NCBI GenBank assembly: GCA_903835185.1
Contig: CAILLX010000082.1
Coordinates: forward strand, 1-64,000
From: an uncultured bacterium
Lineage (GTDB): Bacteria > Cyanobacteriota > Vampirovibrionia > Obscuribacterales > Obscuribacteraceae
Length of the DNA: 64,000 nucleotides
Direction: 5' to 3'
A program made the position numbers and the translations under genes. Positions 17,225 to 25,902 of the stretch are shown here, piece after piece. Each line of letters opens with the position of its first letter. Position 1 is the first letter of the stretch. The notes beneath the pieces are model-generated. The model saw only the letters and a program-made list of their open reading frames with translations, had not been told where the DNA came from and did not search any database.

Positions 17225-18985
17225 TTAATTAGCTAAGGACAGATCAGATGGCAGCTCAGGCAGAGTGGCTTCGGCAGCTGCTTGATTGGTAGCAGGACGC
17301 CTGTAGCTGACCAGGAGGAGATAACCTTGTCGTGCCACTATCCGGCAGCCTGGCAGTGACTCAAAGTATTCCCTGTTCTTTGCTTTGCTGAGTATATAAG
17401 CTGATTGCAGCCTGACGAGGCGACTTTCGAGAGCTCTTTTGCTTCCAGGCTGGGCGACCTGCCTGTGCGTGTAGAAAGGAGTTCCTGGCTTGCGTATGTC
17501 GAAAAGCAGTACTGGATATGGCGTTGCTGCGGCATACCTGGCAAAATCAGGCAGAGCTCCTTCCCATTCGTTTGAGATCAGGCAGGCAGCCTGTTGCCCG
17601 CAGTATGTTGATATGACTAAAGTAGCTGCAGAAAACAGGATGACAGCAAACGCCGGGCGTCTGGCTGCTGCAAGAGCTAGTGCAGCTGCTGTGGCTGCAC
17701 ATTGAACCCAGATAAAGCTTCTGGCAAGCTCAAATAGCGCAACCGGGCAGGCTCTTAGCTTGCCGAGCAACAAATGTACTGAAAGTCCGCCGGCGCCACA
17801 GATGACAGCAATGATCGACAACGGTGCCAGCAGACGGATCCGTGAGCCACTGCGTGTAGCTGCTGCAATCTCGATTCCAACCAGTATTGCCAGAGCCGGG
17901 AAGGCAGGCAGGGTATATGTCAGCAGTTTGGAGACAGAAGAACTGAAGAATGCCAGTGTAATTACTGCCCAGAGAGAAGCAAAGATGCGCAGATCTGCTG
18001 TTGCCGAGAGGTTCCTTCTGCGGCTCAGCCAGGATTGTCCGGAACCTGGCGCTACTGCCTGCCAGAGAGCTTGTGGAATAAACACTGACCAGGGCATGTA
18101 TCCTGCTAGCATAGCGGCAAGGTGATACCACCATCCACCTTTATGCGCATCAACAACAGTTGTGAAACGTTGAAAATTCTCGCGCAAAATGAATGCCTGA
18201 AAGTAAGCACCTTTAGTTACAGCAATTTCGTAAGCAAACCATGGCAGTGCAATAATGCCAACAATAAGTGCTCCCCAGACAGGCTTGTAAAAGCGAATAG
18301 CTTCACCAAGACTACCTCTGACGAGATGGTAGGCAATAAGGATAGCTGCTGGTAGCAGGATAGCTACAGGACCTTTAGTCATCACAGCAGCGCCGATGAG
18401 GACATAGCCAAGCCAAAGTGCTGTGGCGGAGCGTTCAGTGAATGCTCGATAAAGACAGAGCAGGCTTGTCGTGAAAAAGAATGTGAGTGGCATGTCTGTT
18501 ATAGACATGCGGGCTGTTGCGGCAAACATAGGTGCCATGATTAGAGTGCAAGAGCCTACGAGCGCTTCCCGGCGGCCGGCGTAGCGGGCTAAGAAACAGT
18601 AAGTGACAGCTACAACCAGCGCAGCGCACGTGGCGCCGAAGCAGCGCGCTGCAAACTCGTTGACCCCAAATATCTGATAAGACAGAGCCATCATCCACAT
18701 TGTGAGTGGCGGCTTTGTATAACGGACAACATAATTAAGCAAGCTTGTCGTCCACTCACCAGTGTCGAGAATCTCACGTGCAGGCTCAGCAAATAGTCCT
18801 TCGTCTGGGTTGAAGAGCGGCAGCGAGCCTAGATCAAAAAAAAAGACCAAGCAGGCTGTTAAGAAAATGAGTGTAAAAGGAAGGAGATCATGCCAGATCG
18901 CTGCGCGATCCAGGCTGGTTGCTGGAGGCGCGCTGTGGCAGCTATGGGTGTTCTTGGTATGTATCGGCTCTGGTGATGTTGCCAT
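17225..18985 (-). CDS. ArnT/PMT-like membrane glycosyltransferase (GT39/GT83 type)
   Basis: A 586-residue protein with about eleven membrane segments. The first periplasmic loop carries the acidic motif FNPDEGLFAEPAREIL, and then YTKPPLTMWMMALSYQIFG, both typical of the ArnT/protein mannosyltransferase superfamily. These enzymes move a sugar from a polyprenyl-phosphate carrier onto lipid A, protein or another acceptor outside the inner membrane. Acceptor and sugar are not predictable. Some 30 Cys-poor C-terminal residues are cytosolic or periplasmic. Transcribed away from dapL. Confidence 0.85.
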   Translation of the reverse strand: MATSPEPIHTKNTHSCHSAPPATSLDRAAIWHDLLPFTLIFLTACLVFFFDLGSLPLFNPDEGLFAEPAREILDTGEWTTSLLNYVVRYTKPPLTMWMMALSYQIFGVNEFAARCFGATCAALVVAVTYCFLARYAGRREALVGSCTLIMAPMFAATARMSITDMPLTFFFTTSLLCLYRAFTERSATALWLGYVLIGAAVMTKGPVAILLPAAILIAYHLVRGSLGEAIRFYKPVWGALIVGIIALPWFAYEIAVTKGAYFQAFILRENFQRFTTVVDAHKGGWWYHLAAMLAGYMPWSVFIPQALWQAVAPGSGQSWLSRRRNLSATADLRIFASLWAVITLAFFSSSVSKLLTYTLPAFPALAILVGIEIAAATRSGSRIRLLAPLSIIAVICGAGGLSVHLLLGKLRACPVALFELARSFIWVQCAATAAALALAAARRPAFAVILFSAATLVISTYCGQQAACLISNEWEGALPDFARYAAATPYPVLLFDIRKPGTPFYTHRQVAQPGSKRALESRLVRLQSAYILSKAKNREYFESLPGCRIVARQGYLLLVSYRRPATNQAAAEATLPELPSDLSLAN

Positions 18986-19060
18986 TTTTGCACGACTTCA
19001 CTTTGTGAATAAGGGCATGGGCTGAGTATCGTTCGCTTAGAGCCGTAACGCTGACTGAAA

Positions 19061-19077
19061 GCCGGCAAGATGCCGGC
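19061..19077. repeat. GCCGGCA-N3-TGCCGGC palindrome
   Basis: Perfect 7-bp arms around AGA. It lies between divergent genes, so it is not a terminator. The same core, with one more base pair and flanking extension, occurs at 42936-42960. Confidence 0.6.
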
Positions 19078-19088
19078 GCTTCTGGGGG

Positions 19089-19151
19089 TTAGCCAGGTGC
19101 TTCCAGGGATTAGCCAAGTGCTTCGAGAGACTAGCCAGGAGCTCCAGAGAT
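19089..19151. repeat. Three imperfect 21-bp tandem repeats
   Basis: Units begin at 19089, 19110 and 19131, and share TTAGCCARGTGCTTCVAGRG with a few changes each. The array lies about 100 bases upstream of the glycosyltransferase start and 210 bases upstream of dapL. It may be an operator array or a neutral duplication. Confidence 0.6.
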
Positions 19152-19360
19152 TGGATTGGACAGGTCTTCCCGGCTAGCAGCCAGCTGTTCGCTTCTTGTC
19201 CAAACTGTCTTGACAGTAGCTATACTCCGGCAGATTGGCATGATTTGCATGAGTATTTCCTTAGGTAAATGTTGAACGCTTTGGGCAGCAGCAGCAGTGC
19301 CGATGAAGCTATCATAAGTCCTCGACCGGTGCAGTACGACTTTCAGGGGCTTGTATAACT

Positions 19361-20551
19361 ATGGAAATTGCGCGCAGACTTAAATCAATTCCACCCTATG
19401 TCTTTGCTGAGATTGGGAAAAAACGCCAGGTAGCAATTGCGCGTGGAGTTGATGTTATCGACCTGGGCATAGGTGCGCCAGATCAGCCAACGCCCAAGCA
19501 CATTGTTGATGCTATGCATGAAGCGATTAACAAGCCGGCCAACCATAAATATCCGCCATTTGGTGGCACACAGGCGTACAGACAGGCAGCTGCCGACTGG
19601 TGCCAGAAGCGCTTTGGCTTTTCTCTGGATGCTGTCGCTGAGGTTACGTCGCTAATCGGATCAAAAGAAGGAATCCACAATCTGATCATGGCTTTTGTCG
19701 ATGAAGGAGATGTCGTCCTGGTGCCAGATCCGGCATATCCTGTGTACCGATCATCGACTATTCTGGCTGGCGGGACTCCATATTTCATGCCTTTGACCAC
19801 GGAAAATAATTTCCTGCCTGATCTACAGGCGATACCGCCAGCGGTGGCAGACAAAGCTAAGATTATGTTCCTTAACTATCCGAATAATCCGACTGCCGCC
19901 GTCGCGGATCTCACTTTCTTTGAACGTGCTGTAGCATTTGCCAAGAAGCATGATATTTTACTCTGTCACGATTTTGCTTATTCCGAGATGACATTTGATG
20001 GTTACAAGGCGCCTTCTATTCTGGAGATACCGGGAGCCAAGTCAATTGCAATTGAGTTGCACAGCCTCTCAAAGACTTTCAATATGACTGGGTGGCGTGT
20101 AGGCTACGCCATTGGTAATCAAATGGCTGTTAAAGCTCTAGCACAGTTAAAGGGGAACATTGACACAGATGTTTTTGCTGCTATACAAGATGCAGCTGTT
20201 GCAGCGTTTGAGGGACCGGATGATGATATTATCCGTTGCAATCAGCTCTATCAGGAGCGCCGTGACCTCTCTGTTGCCGAGCTCAATAAGCTTGGTTGGC
20301 AGCTCATGCCTAACAAGGCTACGTTCTATATGTGGATTCCGGTGTCGAAAGGGATGAACTCTGTCGATTTCTGCAACAAGATGCTTGATGTTGCTGGTAT
20401 TGTTGTGCCACCAGGCACTGCCTATGGTCCAACCTGCGGCGATGGTTTCTTCCGCATCTCACTGTGCACAGGCAAAGAGAGGCTGCAAGAGGCTTATAGT
20501 CGCATGTCCAAACATGCAATTGTTTTTGAACCGGAGAAGGTCAGAGCTTAA
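19361..20551 (+). CDS. dapL: LL-diaminopimelate aminotransferase
   Basis: A 396-residue class I/II PLP aminotransferase whose N-terminus (IPPYVFAEIGKKRQVAIARG, then DVIDLGIGAPDQPTPKHI) is characteristic of DapL. Further motifs are SLIGSKEGIHNLIMAFVDEG, NYPNNPTAA, and the PLP Lys in HSLSKTFNMTGWRVGYA (near residue 235). DapL converts tetrahydrodipicolinate directly to LL-diaminopimelate, the short route to lysine and peptidoglycan used by cyanobacteria, plants and chlamydiae. Other amino-acid transaminases of the family are close, so substrate is probable and not certain. The next gene begins 40 bases on. Confidence 0.85.
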   Translation: MEIARRLKSIPPYVFAEIGKKRQVAIARGVDVIDLGIGAPDQPTPKHIVDAMHEAINKPANHKYPPFGGTQAYRQAAADWCQKRFGFSLDAVAEVTSLIGSKEGIHNLIMAFVDEGDVVLVPDPAYPVYRSSTILAGGTPYFMPLTTENNFLPDLQAIPPAVADKAKIMFLNYPNNPTAAVADLTFFERAVAFAKKHDILLCHDFAYSEMTFDGYKAPSILEIPGAKSIAIELHSLSKTFNMTGWRVGYAIGNQMAVKALAQLKGNIDTDVFAAIQDAAVAAFEGPDDDIIRCNQLYQERRDLSVAELNKLGWQLMPNKATFYMWIPVSKGMNSVDFCNKMLDVAGIVVPPGTAYGPTCGDGFFRISLCTGKERLQEAYSRMSKHAIVFEPEKVRA

Positions 20552-20591
20552 TACATGAAGTTTCATCATGAAATCTTTTGCTTAGTGAAAG

Positions 20592-23315
20592 ATGAGTGAC
20601 AGAGAGTACAACTTCAGTAGATTCAGGTCAGCTGTGTTGCGGTCGTCGTCAGCTCTGGCAGGCGAGTCTGCCTGTCTGCTGCAGGCACCAGATGTGGAGC
20701 TCGACTTTGCAAGCGGCCGTTCGGATGAGGAAAGCTTTTCTCTGTCGGGTCTTATGTATCTGGCTGCGATCAGGATTGTGCAAGCCACAGGGTCCATGGG
20801 CGCTTTATTGCCGACGAATAAGAGCATTCTGGATGGCAATGTCGCAACCTCTGCTGATTTGTATCAAATTAGCTGTGAGCTTTACTGGAGACTGGCTGAA
20901 TTTCTTCCTCACTGCTTGTTGCCAGCGCTGCCTAGTCCAGATGAGCTGAATAGAAAGTTCTGGCGCGACGCATGGCAGGAGTTAAATGATCCTGCCATAG
21001 CAGATCACTGGCAGGATGAGTCGTCCCTGGGGTTCGCTTATCAGTACTTCTGCACTCCAGTCCGCAGGCAGGCGCAGGACGATTTGCAGCGTGCTGACAA
21101 GCAGTTGACATTACGGAGCCTCATCTCTTTTACGCAGCTCTACACGCCCGATTGGGTTGTGGACTTTCTTGTGCAAAACACCCTGGGAAGCTTGTGGGCG
21201 GGATCGAAGTCAGATCAAGGGTCAGTTTATAGAGCTGGTAGAAAGGTGAACGGCTCACAACAAGAAAGCGTTCATAAGCTCAGGTTAATTGATCCGGCGT
21301 GTGGGTCTGGACATTTCTTGCTTAAAGCCTTTGACATTCTGCTGCCTATGTACAGAGCGGAAGGCTGGTCGCAAGGAGATGCAACTGCGTCTATCCTGGC
21401 AGAAAATTTGTGCGGGGTCGACATCGATCCGATTGGCTTGTGGATTACCGCTTTAGCGCTTATGTTGAAGCAGTTGCGATTTGGCGATGGTTGCTCAGGT
21501 GTACAGGCAAAGCTGTCCCACGTACAAAACGCTGCTGAAACTGCCTCTGGAGTGGAGCTTTTGGGTAGCCTCGCTCCTGGCTGGCGGCAGCTTGAAGGAC
21601 ATCCGTTGAGCAGTCATTATCATGTTGTTGTTACCAATCCACCATATATTGGGCGCAAACTGTTAGATCGTCGGTTGAAAATGGCTCTTAAGGCAGAGTT
21701 TCCTGATTGCCATCAGGACCTCTGTGCAGCATTCCTGCGCCGGGGGCTGGACCTACTTTATCCAGGAGGGCGTTTAGGACTAATTGGACAGTCCTCTCTC
21801 CTGTTCTTGCCCTCTTATGGAAAGCTTCGTCAGTACTTAATAGAGCAGACTAATCTGGTGAGCGTAGTTGAATTGGGTCCTGGAGTCTTTCCTTTGCAAG
21901 GAGGCGAAAAGGTCAACAGCTCTCTGTTTGTAGTTGAAGTACCAGTCCGGAGAAGAGAGCCAGGAAAGCAATCTGATAAAGACGCTAGTTGTGCATTTCT
22001 TGATGTTGTCGCCTCTAAAGATAAGGCAACTGCCCTTGGGGATCTCCTTCGGCAAGAGCCGAAGGTGGAAGGGTCAGCAATTTATTACAAGGATCAATAT
22101 TCTTTTAAGCGGCAGCGCAAATGCGCCTTGAATTATAAGTGCCCCGAGGTTGTGATTGAGATTATTGAGTCCTGCCAGCGACTTGGTGACATGGCTGAGC
22201 TAAGACAGGGGCTGGCAACTTCCGACAACAAGCGCTTTGTACGGCACTGGTGGGATGTGGATCCTGCTGAACTTGGACATCGCTGGTTCCCTTATGTCAA
22301 AGGTGCCGGCTCGCAGAGATGGTGGGCACCGGTCGAATATGTAGTTGATTGGCGTGATAATGGGTCTGCTATTAAAGAGGCTGTCAATAAGGCTTATCCG
22401 TACCTTAATGGCAACACAAATTGGGTGGTGAAAAACGAACAGTTCTATTTCAGAGAAGGATTGACTTTCTCTTTTGTTAACAGCCGGGGACTGGCAGTGA
22501 GGCGGTTGCCGCCCGGCTGTATCTTTGATGTTGGGGGTTCAGCTCTGTTTGCCCCTCCAGAGATGCTGGACTTTCTACTGGGCTATTTGAACTCCTCATT
22601 TGTCGGAGCAGTCTCTAAACTGCTCAATCCTACAATCAACTTTCAGGTCGGCGATCTTAAGGAGATACCTGTTCTTCCCTTTGATGACGCAGATATGGCT
22701 GAGATTGCAGGCATCGCCGGACAGTGCTGCGTCCTCACGCAGTTTTTGCATGAACCATATATGGTGCCAGTTCGAGACAGCGTCCCGCCAGTGGTTGCTG
22801 CTCTGATAGGCAGTGCTGAGCCTGAGACAATCTGGCAAGACTACTCAAGCAGGTTCTGTGCAGCACAACAACAGCTAGTTGCTCTGGAAGACCGCTTAAA
22901 TGGCGTTGTGCTGCAAAAAGTGCGTGGGCGCTGGGTGGACTCAGCTGGTAAAGAAAGTGAAGTTGTGACCTGGATAGCAGAACAATCTTCGCTATCTAAG
23001 AGTAAGCATGTCCTTAAGGCAGGTGACTTTGCCAAGTTTATTGTCTCCCAACTGCTTCACCTGCAGCTCAAAGAATCACAAACAGTATCATTTGATAGTG
23101 GCACATGTGAACAACTCCTTGGCATAAAAGAAGCTGTCAGAAGGTGGCTTGAAGCTCAGCTCGGTTTACCGCTGTTTCAATACTTTGCAGAGCAGTTTGT
23201 GGCAGATAGCCGGATTCGCTATCATGGTGCTCCTTGCGTCCAATGCATAGTGCCTAATGGCGGCTCAAATGCTCCTCTGACTTTTATGACATTACGACCG
23301 ACTGTTGAGTGGTAG
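20592..23315 (+). CDS. Orphan PglX/Eco57I-like N6-adenine DNA methyltransferase
   Basis: A 907-residue protein. The N-terminal 190 residues contain SLGFAYQYF. Then TQLYTPDWVVDFLVQNTLG, motif I DPACGSGHFLLKAFD (about residue 233) and motif IV NPPYIGRKLLD (about residue 349) form a gamma-class N6-adenine methyltransferase core. The C-terminal part probably recognises the target. The TP-W-V--LV-NTLG pattern resembles BREX PglX and type IIG enzymes. No PD-(D/E)XK nuclease motif is obvious, and no BREX partner genes or restriction genes are nearby. It could be a solitary methyltransferase acting in gene control or defence against foreign restriction. It starts 40 bases after dapL. Confidence 0.8.
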   Translation: MSDREYNFSRFRSAVLRSSSALAGESACLLQAPDVELDFASGRSDEESFSLSGLMYLAAIRIVQATGSMGALLPTNKSILDGNVATSADLYQISCELYWRLAEFLPHCLLPALPSPDELNRKFWRDAWQELNDPAIADHWQDESSLGFAYQYFCTPVRRQAQDDLQRADKQLTLRSLISFTQLYTPDWVVDFLVQNTLGSLWAGSKSDQGSVYRAGRKVNGSQQESVHKLRLIDPACGSGHFLLKAFDILLPMYRAEGWSQGDATASILAENLCGVDIDPIGLWITALALMLKQLRFGDGCSGVQAKLSHVQNAAETASGVELLGSLAPGWRQLEGHPLSSHYHVVVTNPPYIGRKLLDRRLKMALKAEFPDCHQDLCAAFLRRGLDLLYPGGRLGLIGQSSLLFLPSYGKLRQYLIEQTNLVSVVELGPGVFPLQGGEKVNSSLFVVEVPVRRREPGKQSDKDASCAFLDVVASKDKATALGDLLRQEPKVEGSAIYYKDQYSFKRQRKCALNYKCPEVVIEIIESCQRLGDMAELRQGLATSDNKRFVRHWWDVDPAELGHRWFPYVKGAGSQRWWAPVEYVVDWRDNGSAIKEAVNKAYPYLNGNTNWVVKNEQFYFREGLTFSFVNSRGLAVRRLPPGCIFDVGGSALFAPPEMLDFLLGYLNSSFVGAVSKLLNPTINFQVGDLKEIPVLPFDDADMAEIAGIAGQCCVLTQFLHEPYMVPVRDSVPPVVAALIGSAEPETIWQDYSSRFCAAQQQLVALEDRLNGVVLQKVRGRWVDSAGKESEVVTWIAEQSSLSKSKHVLKAGDFAKFIVSQLLHLQLKESQTVSFDSGTCEQLLGIKEAVRRWLEAQLGLPLFQYFAEQFVADSRIRYHGAPCVQCIVPNGGSNAPLTFMTLRPTVEW

Positions 23316-23352
23316 ATTGTTTATCAAGATGATTAGAATCTGTCGACGAGTC

Positions 23353-24291
23353 TTAATAAGACTGATGAATTTTCTCGACGTCGTTTTTAACCCAGGAATA
23401 ACCAGGGCGGACTTCACTACCTGCTATGTAATCAGCTTCAAAGGTTACCTGCTGACGCTGTGATCCTGACGGAAATTCCAGTCCTGGATTGAAGTCCAGA
23501 CTCCCAATGGCACTCATGAGTCCAGAATCAAAACGTGCTCCTCCAGAAGAGATGAGTGCCGGAATAATATGGTGATCTCTGGTGACTGTTATGCGCAGTG
23601 TGGCACGACCGGCTGCGTCGGCCCGCTCGCTCCAGCGTTCGTAAATTGCACTTGAGAGCTGATGGTGCCATCGTTCCCAGGCTAAGAGCATTTCGCGTGA
23701 ACCACGCTCGGCGCCGATGTCAAATTGCGGTGGCAGTGCAAACTGGTCAGGCTTGAGCACGCCGGCCCGCAGGTCGTCTTGGTTTGCATTGCCGCGCAAT
23801 GGCCCAGAGAATGCGGCAATGTCAACAGAAGTGGTCTGTGCATTTATGTTTGCTGCCTGCCTCGAAATGCGCAGTGAATGTGCCGGGCTGTCAGCTGGTC
23901 GGCTGTCTGGTCTGCCGGGAGCAGGCAGGCGCAAGCTTTCTTCTTCTGCAGAGACCCGACCCTGGAGCACTTCTGCTTGTGCTGCAGAGCAGTTAAGCAT
24001 ATGTGCAGTTATCGTCAGGATTGCCATGAATATCAACATGATCTTCCTGGCAGAGCAGTTGAGCTGGTTGGCTGCCTTCTGGTGTAGTGCTGACAGGGTC
24101 GGTTCTTGCACAGTCATGATCGAGGGAAGATCTCCTGGCACAGCTGTTGTATTATTCTGCAGTTGTCTTTTTAGTGCCTGTCCATAGGCATAGCCTGAGG
24201 ACGAATCGGATCCGCCTGAGTGTGCGCAATTTTTCGCAGCGAAGGAACTCTTTGTATCGAGATTTTGTTTGCGTACTGCTGGTTTGTTCAT
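23353..24291 (-). CDS. Membrane-anchored protein with TonB-like C-terminal domain
   Basis: A 312-residue protein. A hydrophobic segment near residues 83-105 (KIMLIFMAILTITAHMLNCS) ends in AAQAEV, like a signal peptide or inner-membrane anchor with a long N-terminal extension; later Met codons could be the true start. The middle is Pro/Arg/Ser-rich. Residues 210-300 (ERWSERADAAGRATLRITVT, SIGSLDFNPGLEFP, QRQQVTFEADY) look like a TonB C-terminal fold, as seen in TonB and TolA-like energy transducers. The start lies 5 bases after the TPR gene, so the two are co-transcribed. Confidence 0.65.
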   Translation of the reverse strand: MNKPAVRKQNLDTKSSFAAKNCAHSGGSDSSSGYAYGQALKRQLQNNTTAVPGDLPSIMTVQEPTLSALHQKAANQLNCSARKIMLIFMAILTITAHMLNCSAAQAEVLQGRVSAEEESLRLPAPGRPDSRPADSPAHSLRISRQAANINAQTTSVDIAAFSGPLRGNANQDDLRAGVLKPDQFALPPQFDIGAERGSREMLLAWERWHHQLSSAIYERWSERADAAGRATLRITVTRDHHIIPALISSGGARFDSGLMSAIGSLDFNPGLEFPSGSQRQQVTFEADYIAGSEVRPGYSWVKNDVEKIHQSY

Positions 24292-24296
24292 GATAG

Positions 24297-25712
24297 CTAA
24301 AATCTGCTAAAGAGAAGCCCGGCGATGCCGCCAAGCAAAGCGCCGCGCATGGCTCCTTGCTTGATACTACCTCTCTGGTGATTAAAGACGGCAGCCATCG
24401 CGGCGCCAGTAGCGGCGCCAGCAAGACTTCCTGCTCCTGTCAGGCGGCTGGAGCTGTTGTTGTACCCATTGCCATGCGAGCTCAGTCCACAACTAAGACC
24501 GATGCCGGCAACTGCTGGTATCAAGCCGGCCAGTCTTCTCATGCCACCATCAGTTGATGCCCAGCCGTAATTGAGCGCTCGGCGTGGAGGGTTCGTCTCT
24601 GGTTGAATTGGTATCAGCTCTCCTGCCGGGCTGCCTGAGCCAGAGCTGCTGGCAAGCGCAGGGCTGGAGCCCGGTGCAACTGGCGGCAGGTTGTTGCGAC
24701 TGGCTGCCTCCTGATCGATGCTGCCCTGGACAGTACGGTACATTTGATTGTTGGGGTCTTGAGCAATTGCTGCTCCAATGTGCCGGCGTGCTTGATCCAA
24801 ATCCCCATTGCCTCTGTAAGCTTGGGCAAGTGCATACTGAACATCTGGATCGCCGGGTGTCTGGTGGGCAACCTGCTCAAGCTTGCTGACGGCAACGTTA
24901 TACTTGCCGCTGCGATAAGCGATTGCTGCTTCAGCGCTCAATTGTTTCAGCTGTGTTCTTAGAGCCTCCTGCTGGGCAATCTGCTCGTCTTGCTGCCTTT
25001 GTCTGCTTGCTGTCCGATCGTGAATCTTGCCTTCTAGCGCAGTGATTGCTTGTTGCACTTCCACATCATTCGGGTTGGCGCGCAAAGCTGCCTGGTAGTG
25101 CTGGCTGGCGCTGTCTAAATCACCTTTGTTTTCAGCAATTGCTCCTAATGAAAAGTGGGCATCGCTGTTGTGCGCATCAAGCTGTAATACCTGGCGAAAT
25201 AGGTTCTCAGCATCTGAGTTGTTGCCTTTTTGGTATTGCGAAATTGCCTGTCGCAAAAGGCTCTTTACCTGCTCCAGGCTCGTGCTAGCTGCTTTGTGAC
25301 TGCTGTGCGAACTGTCGTCTGTGAGCTGTCTGGTGTAATCAGATGCTGGGGCAGGTGATGGTTGTGGCAGGTCGGATAAAAGGACTGTTGCCGATTGATC
25401 ATATATCGGTGCTAGAGGGCGCAATTTGAGTAGCTGAGAACGGTTGCCCATCACCTTGGCTATTGTCTTAAGGCGGCTGCGGTTGCTGCCTTTGTGAACG
25501 ATTCCAAAGATGCTGGTCTCAAGTGTGCTTAATCTGGATTCCTCCTGTTGAGCCGGGTGTGTCTTACCAAAAACAGATTGCTCGTAAGCGCTGATTTGAG
25601 CAAGCTCTGCTGGATTGGGAAGTGGAATGGAGGCAGAGGCAGGAATGATTAGCAGCAAGATAGACTGACTGGCACAAATAATTGCAGTTGCTACTCTGCT
25701 GGCTTCCTGCAT
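24297..25712 (-). CDS. Exported TPR protein with glycine-zipper C-terminus
   Basis: A 471-residue protein. A signal peptide (IICASQSILLLIIPASASI) is followed by short repeats around YEQSVFGKTHPAQQEESRLS. Residues 150-330 hold tetratricopeptide repeats (AISQYQKGNNSDAENLFRQV, SLGAIAENKGDLDSASQHYQ, YALAQAYRGNGDLDQARRHI). The C-terminal 50 residues form a glycine zipper (AGAATGAAMAAVF, then GAMRGALLGGIAGLLF), typical of membrane-spanning or membrane-inserting hairpins. It probably scaffolds an envelope complex with the TonB-like protein encoded 5 bases downstream. GAGGG precedes the ATG. Confidence 0.7.
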   Translation of the reverse strand: MQEASRVATAIICASQSILLLIIPASASIPLPNPAELAQISAYEQSVFGKTHPAQQEESRLSTLETSIFGIVHKGSNRSRLKTIAKVMGNRSQLLKLRPLAPIYDQSATVLLSDLPQPSPAPASDYTRQLTDDSSHSSHKAASTSLEQVKSLLRQAISQYQKGNNSDAENLFRQVLQLDAHNSDAHFSLGAIAENKGDLDSASQHYQAALRANPNDVEVQQAITALEGKIHDRTASRQRQQDEQIAQQEALRTQLKQLSAEAAIAYRSGKYNVAVSKLEQVAHQTPGDPDVQYALAQAYRGNGDLDQARRHIGAAIAQDPNNQMYRTVQGSIDQEAASRNNLPPVAPGSSPALASSSGSGSPAGELIPIQPETNPPRRALNYGWASTDGGMRRLAGLIPAVAGIGLSCGLSSHGNGYNNSSSRLTGAGSLAGAATGAAMAAVFNHQRGSIKQGAMRGALLGGIAGLLFSRF

Positions 25713-25902
25713 ATAAATCCCTCAGTGAAGCGATTTGCTCATCTCTGCCCATCTGCCAGGCGTGCAGTTCAGCTGAAATGAACAGGGCTAGTGACGCTTG
25801 AAGCGCCAGTGAGGTTCCAGTAGGTGGTGGATATTTTTGTTAGATTTCTCTTGAGCCTGTGAGGTCTTCTTGTCTAATATTTGTTGGTCCGGCAGACTTC
25901 TT

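Larger units (their letters stand above)
18986..19360. other. Divergent intergenic region between glycosyltransferase and dapL
   Basis: A 375-base gap with no gene. It contains a GCCGGCA/TGCCGGC hairpin, three 21-bp tandem repeats (both listed separately), and must hold two divergent promoters. A TTGTCC with TATACT 19 nt later (around 19197-19227, plus strand) is the best weak promoter candidate for dapL. Confidence 0.4.

Noticed and set aside
16777-17232. Plus-strand 151-codon frame across the 63-bp repeats
   Set aside because: The frame stays open only because the repeat length is a multiple of three; no ribosome site and no protein-like composition.
20592-23315. BREX or Pgl phage-defence locus
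   Set aside because: Only the PglX-like methyltransferase is present; none of the other conserved BREX genes lie within the window.
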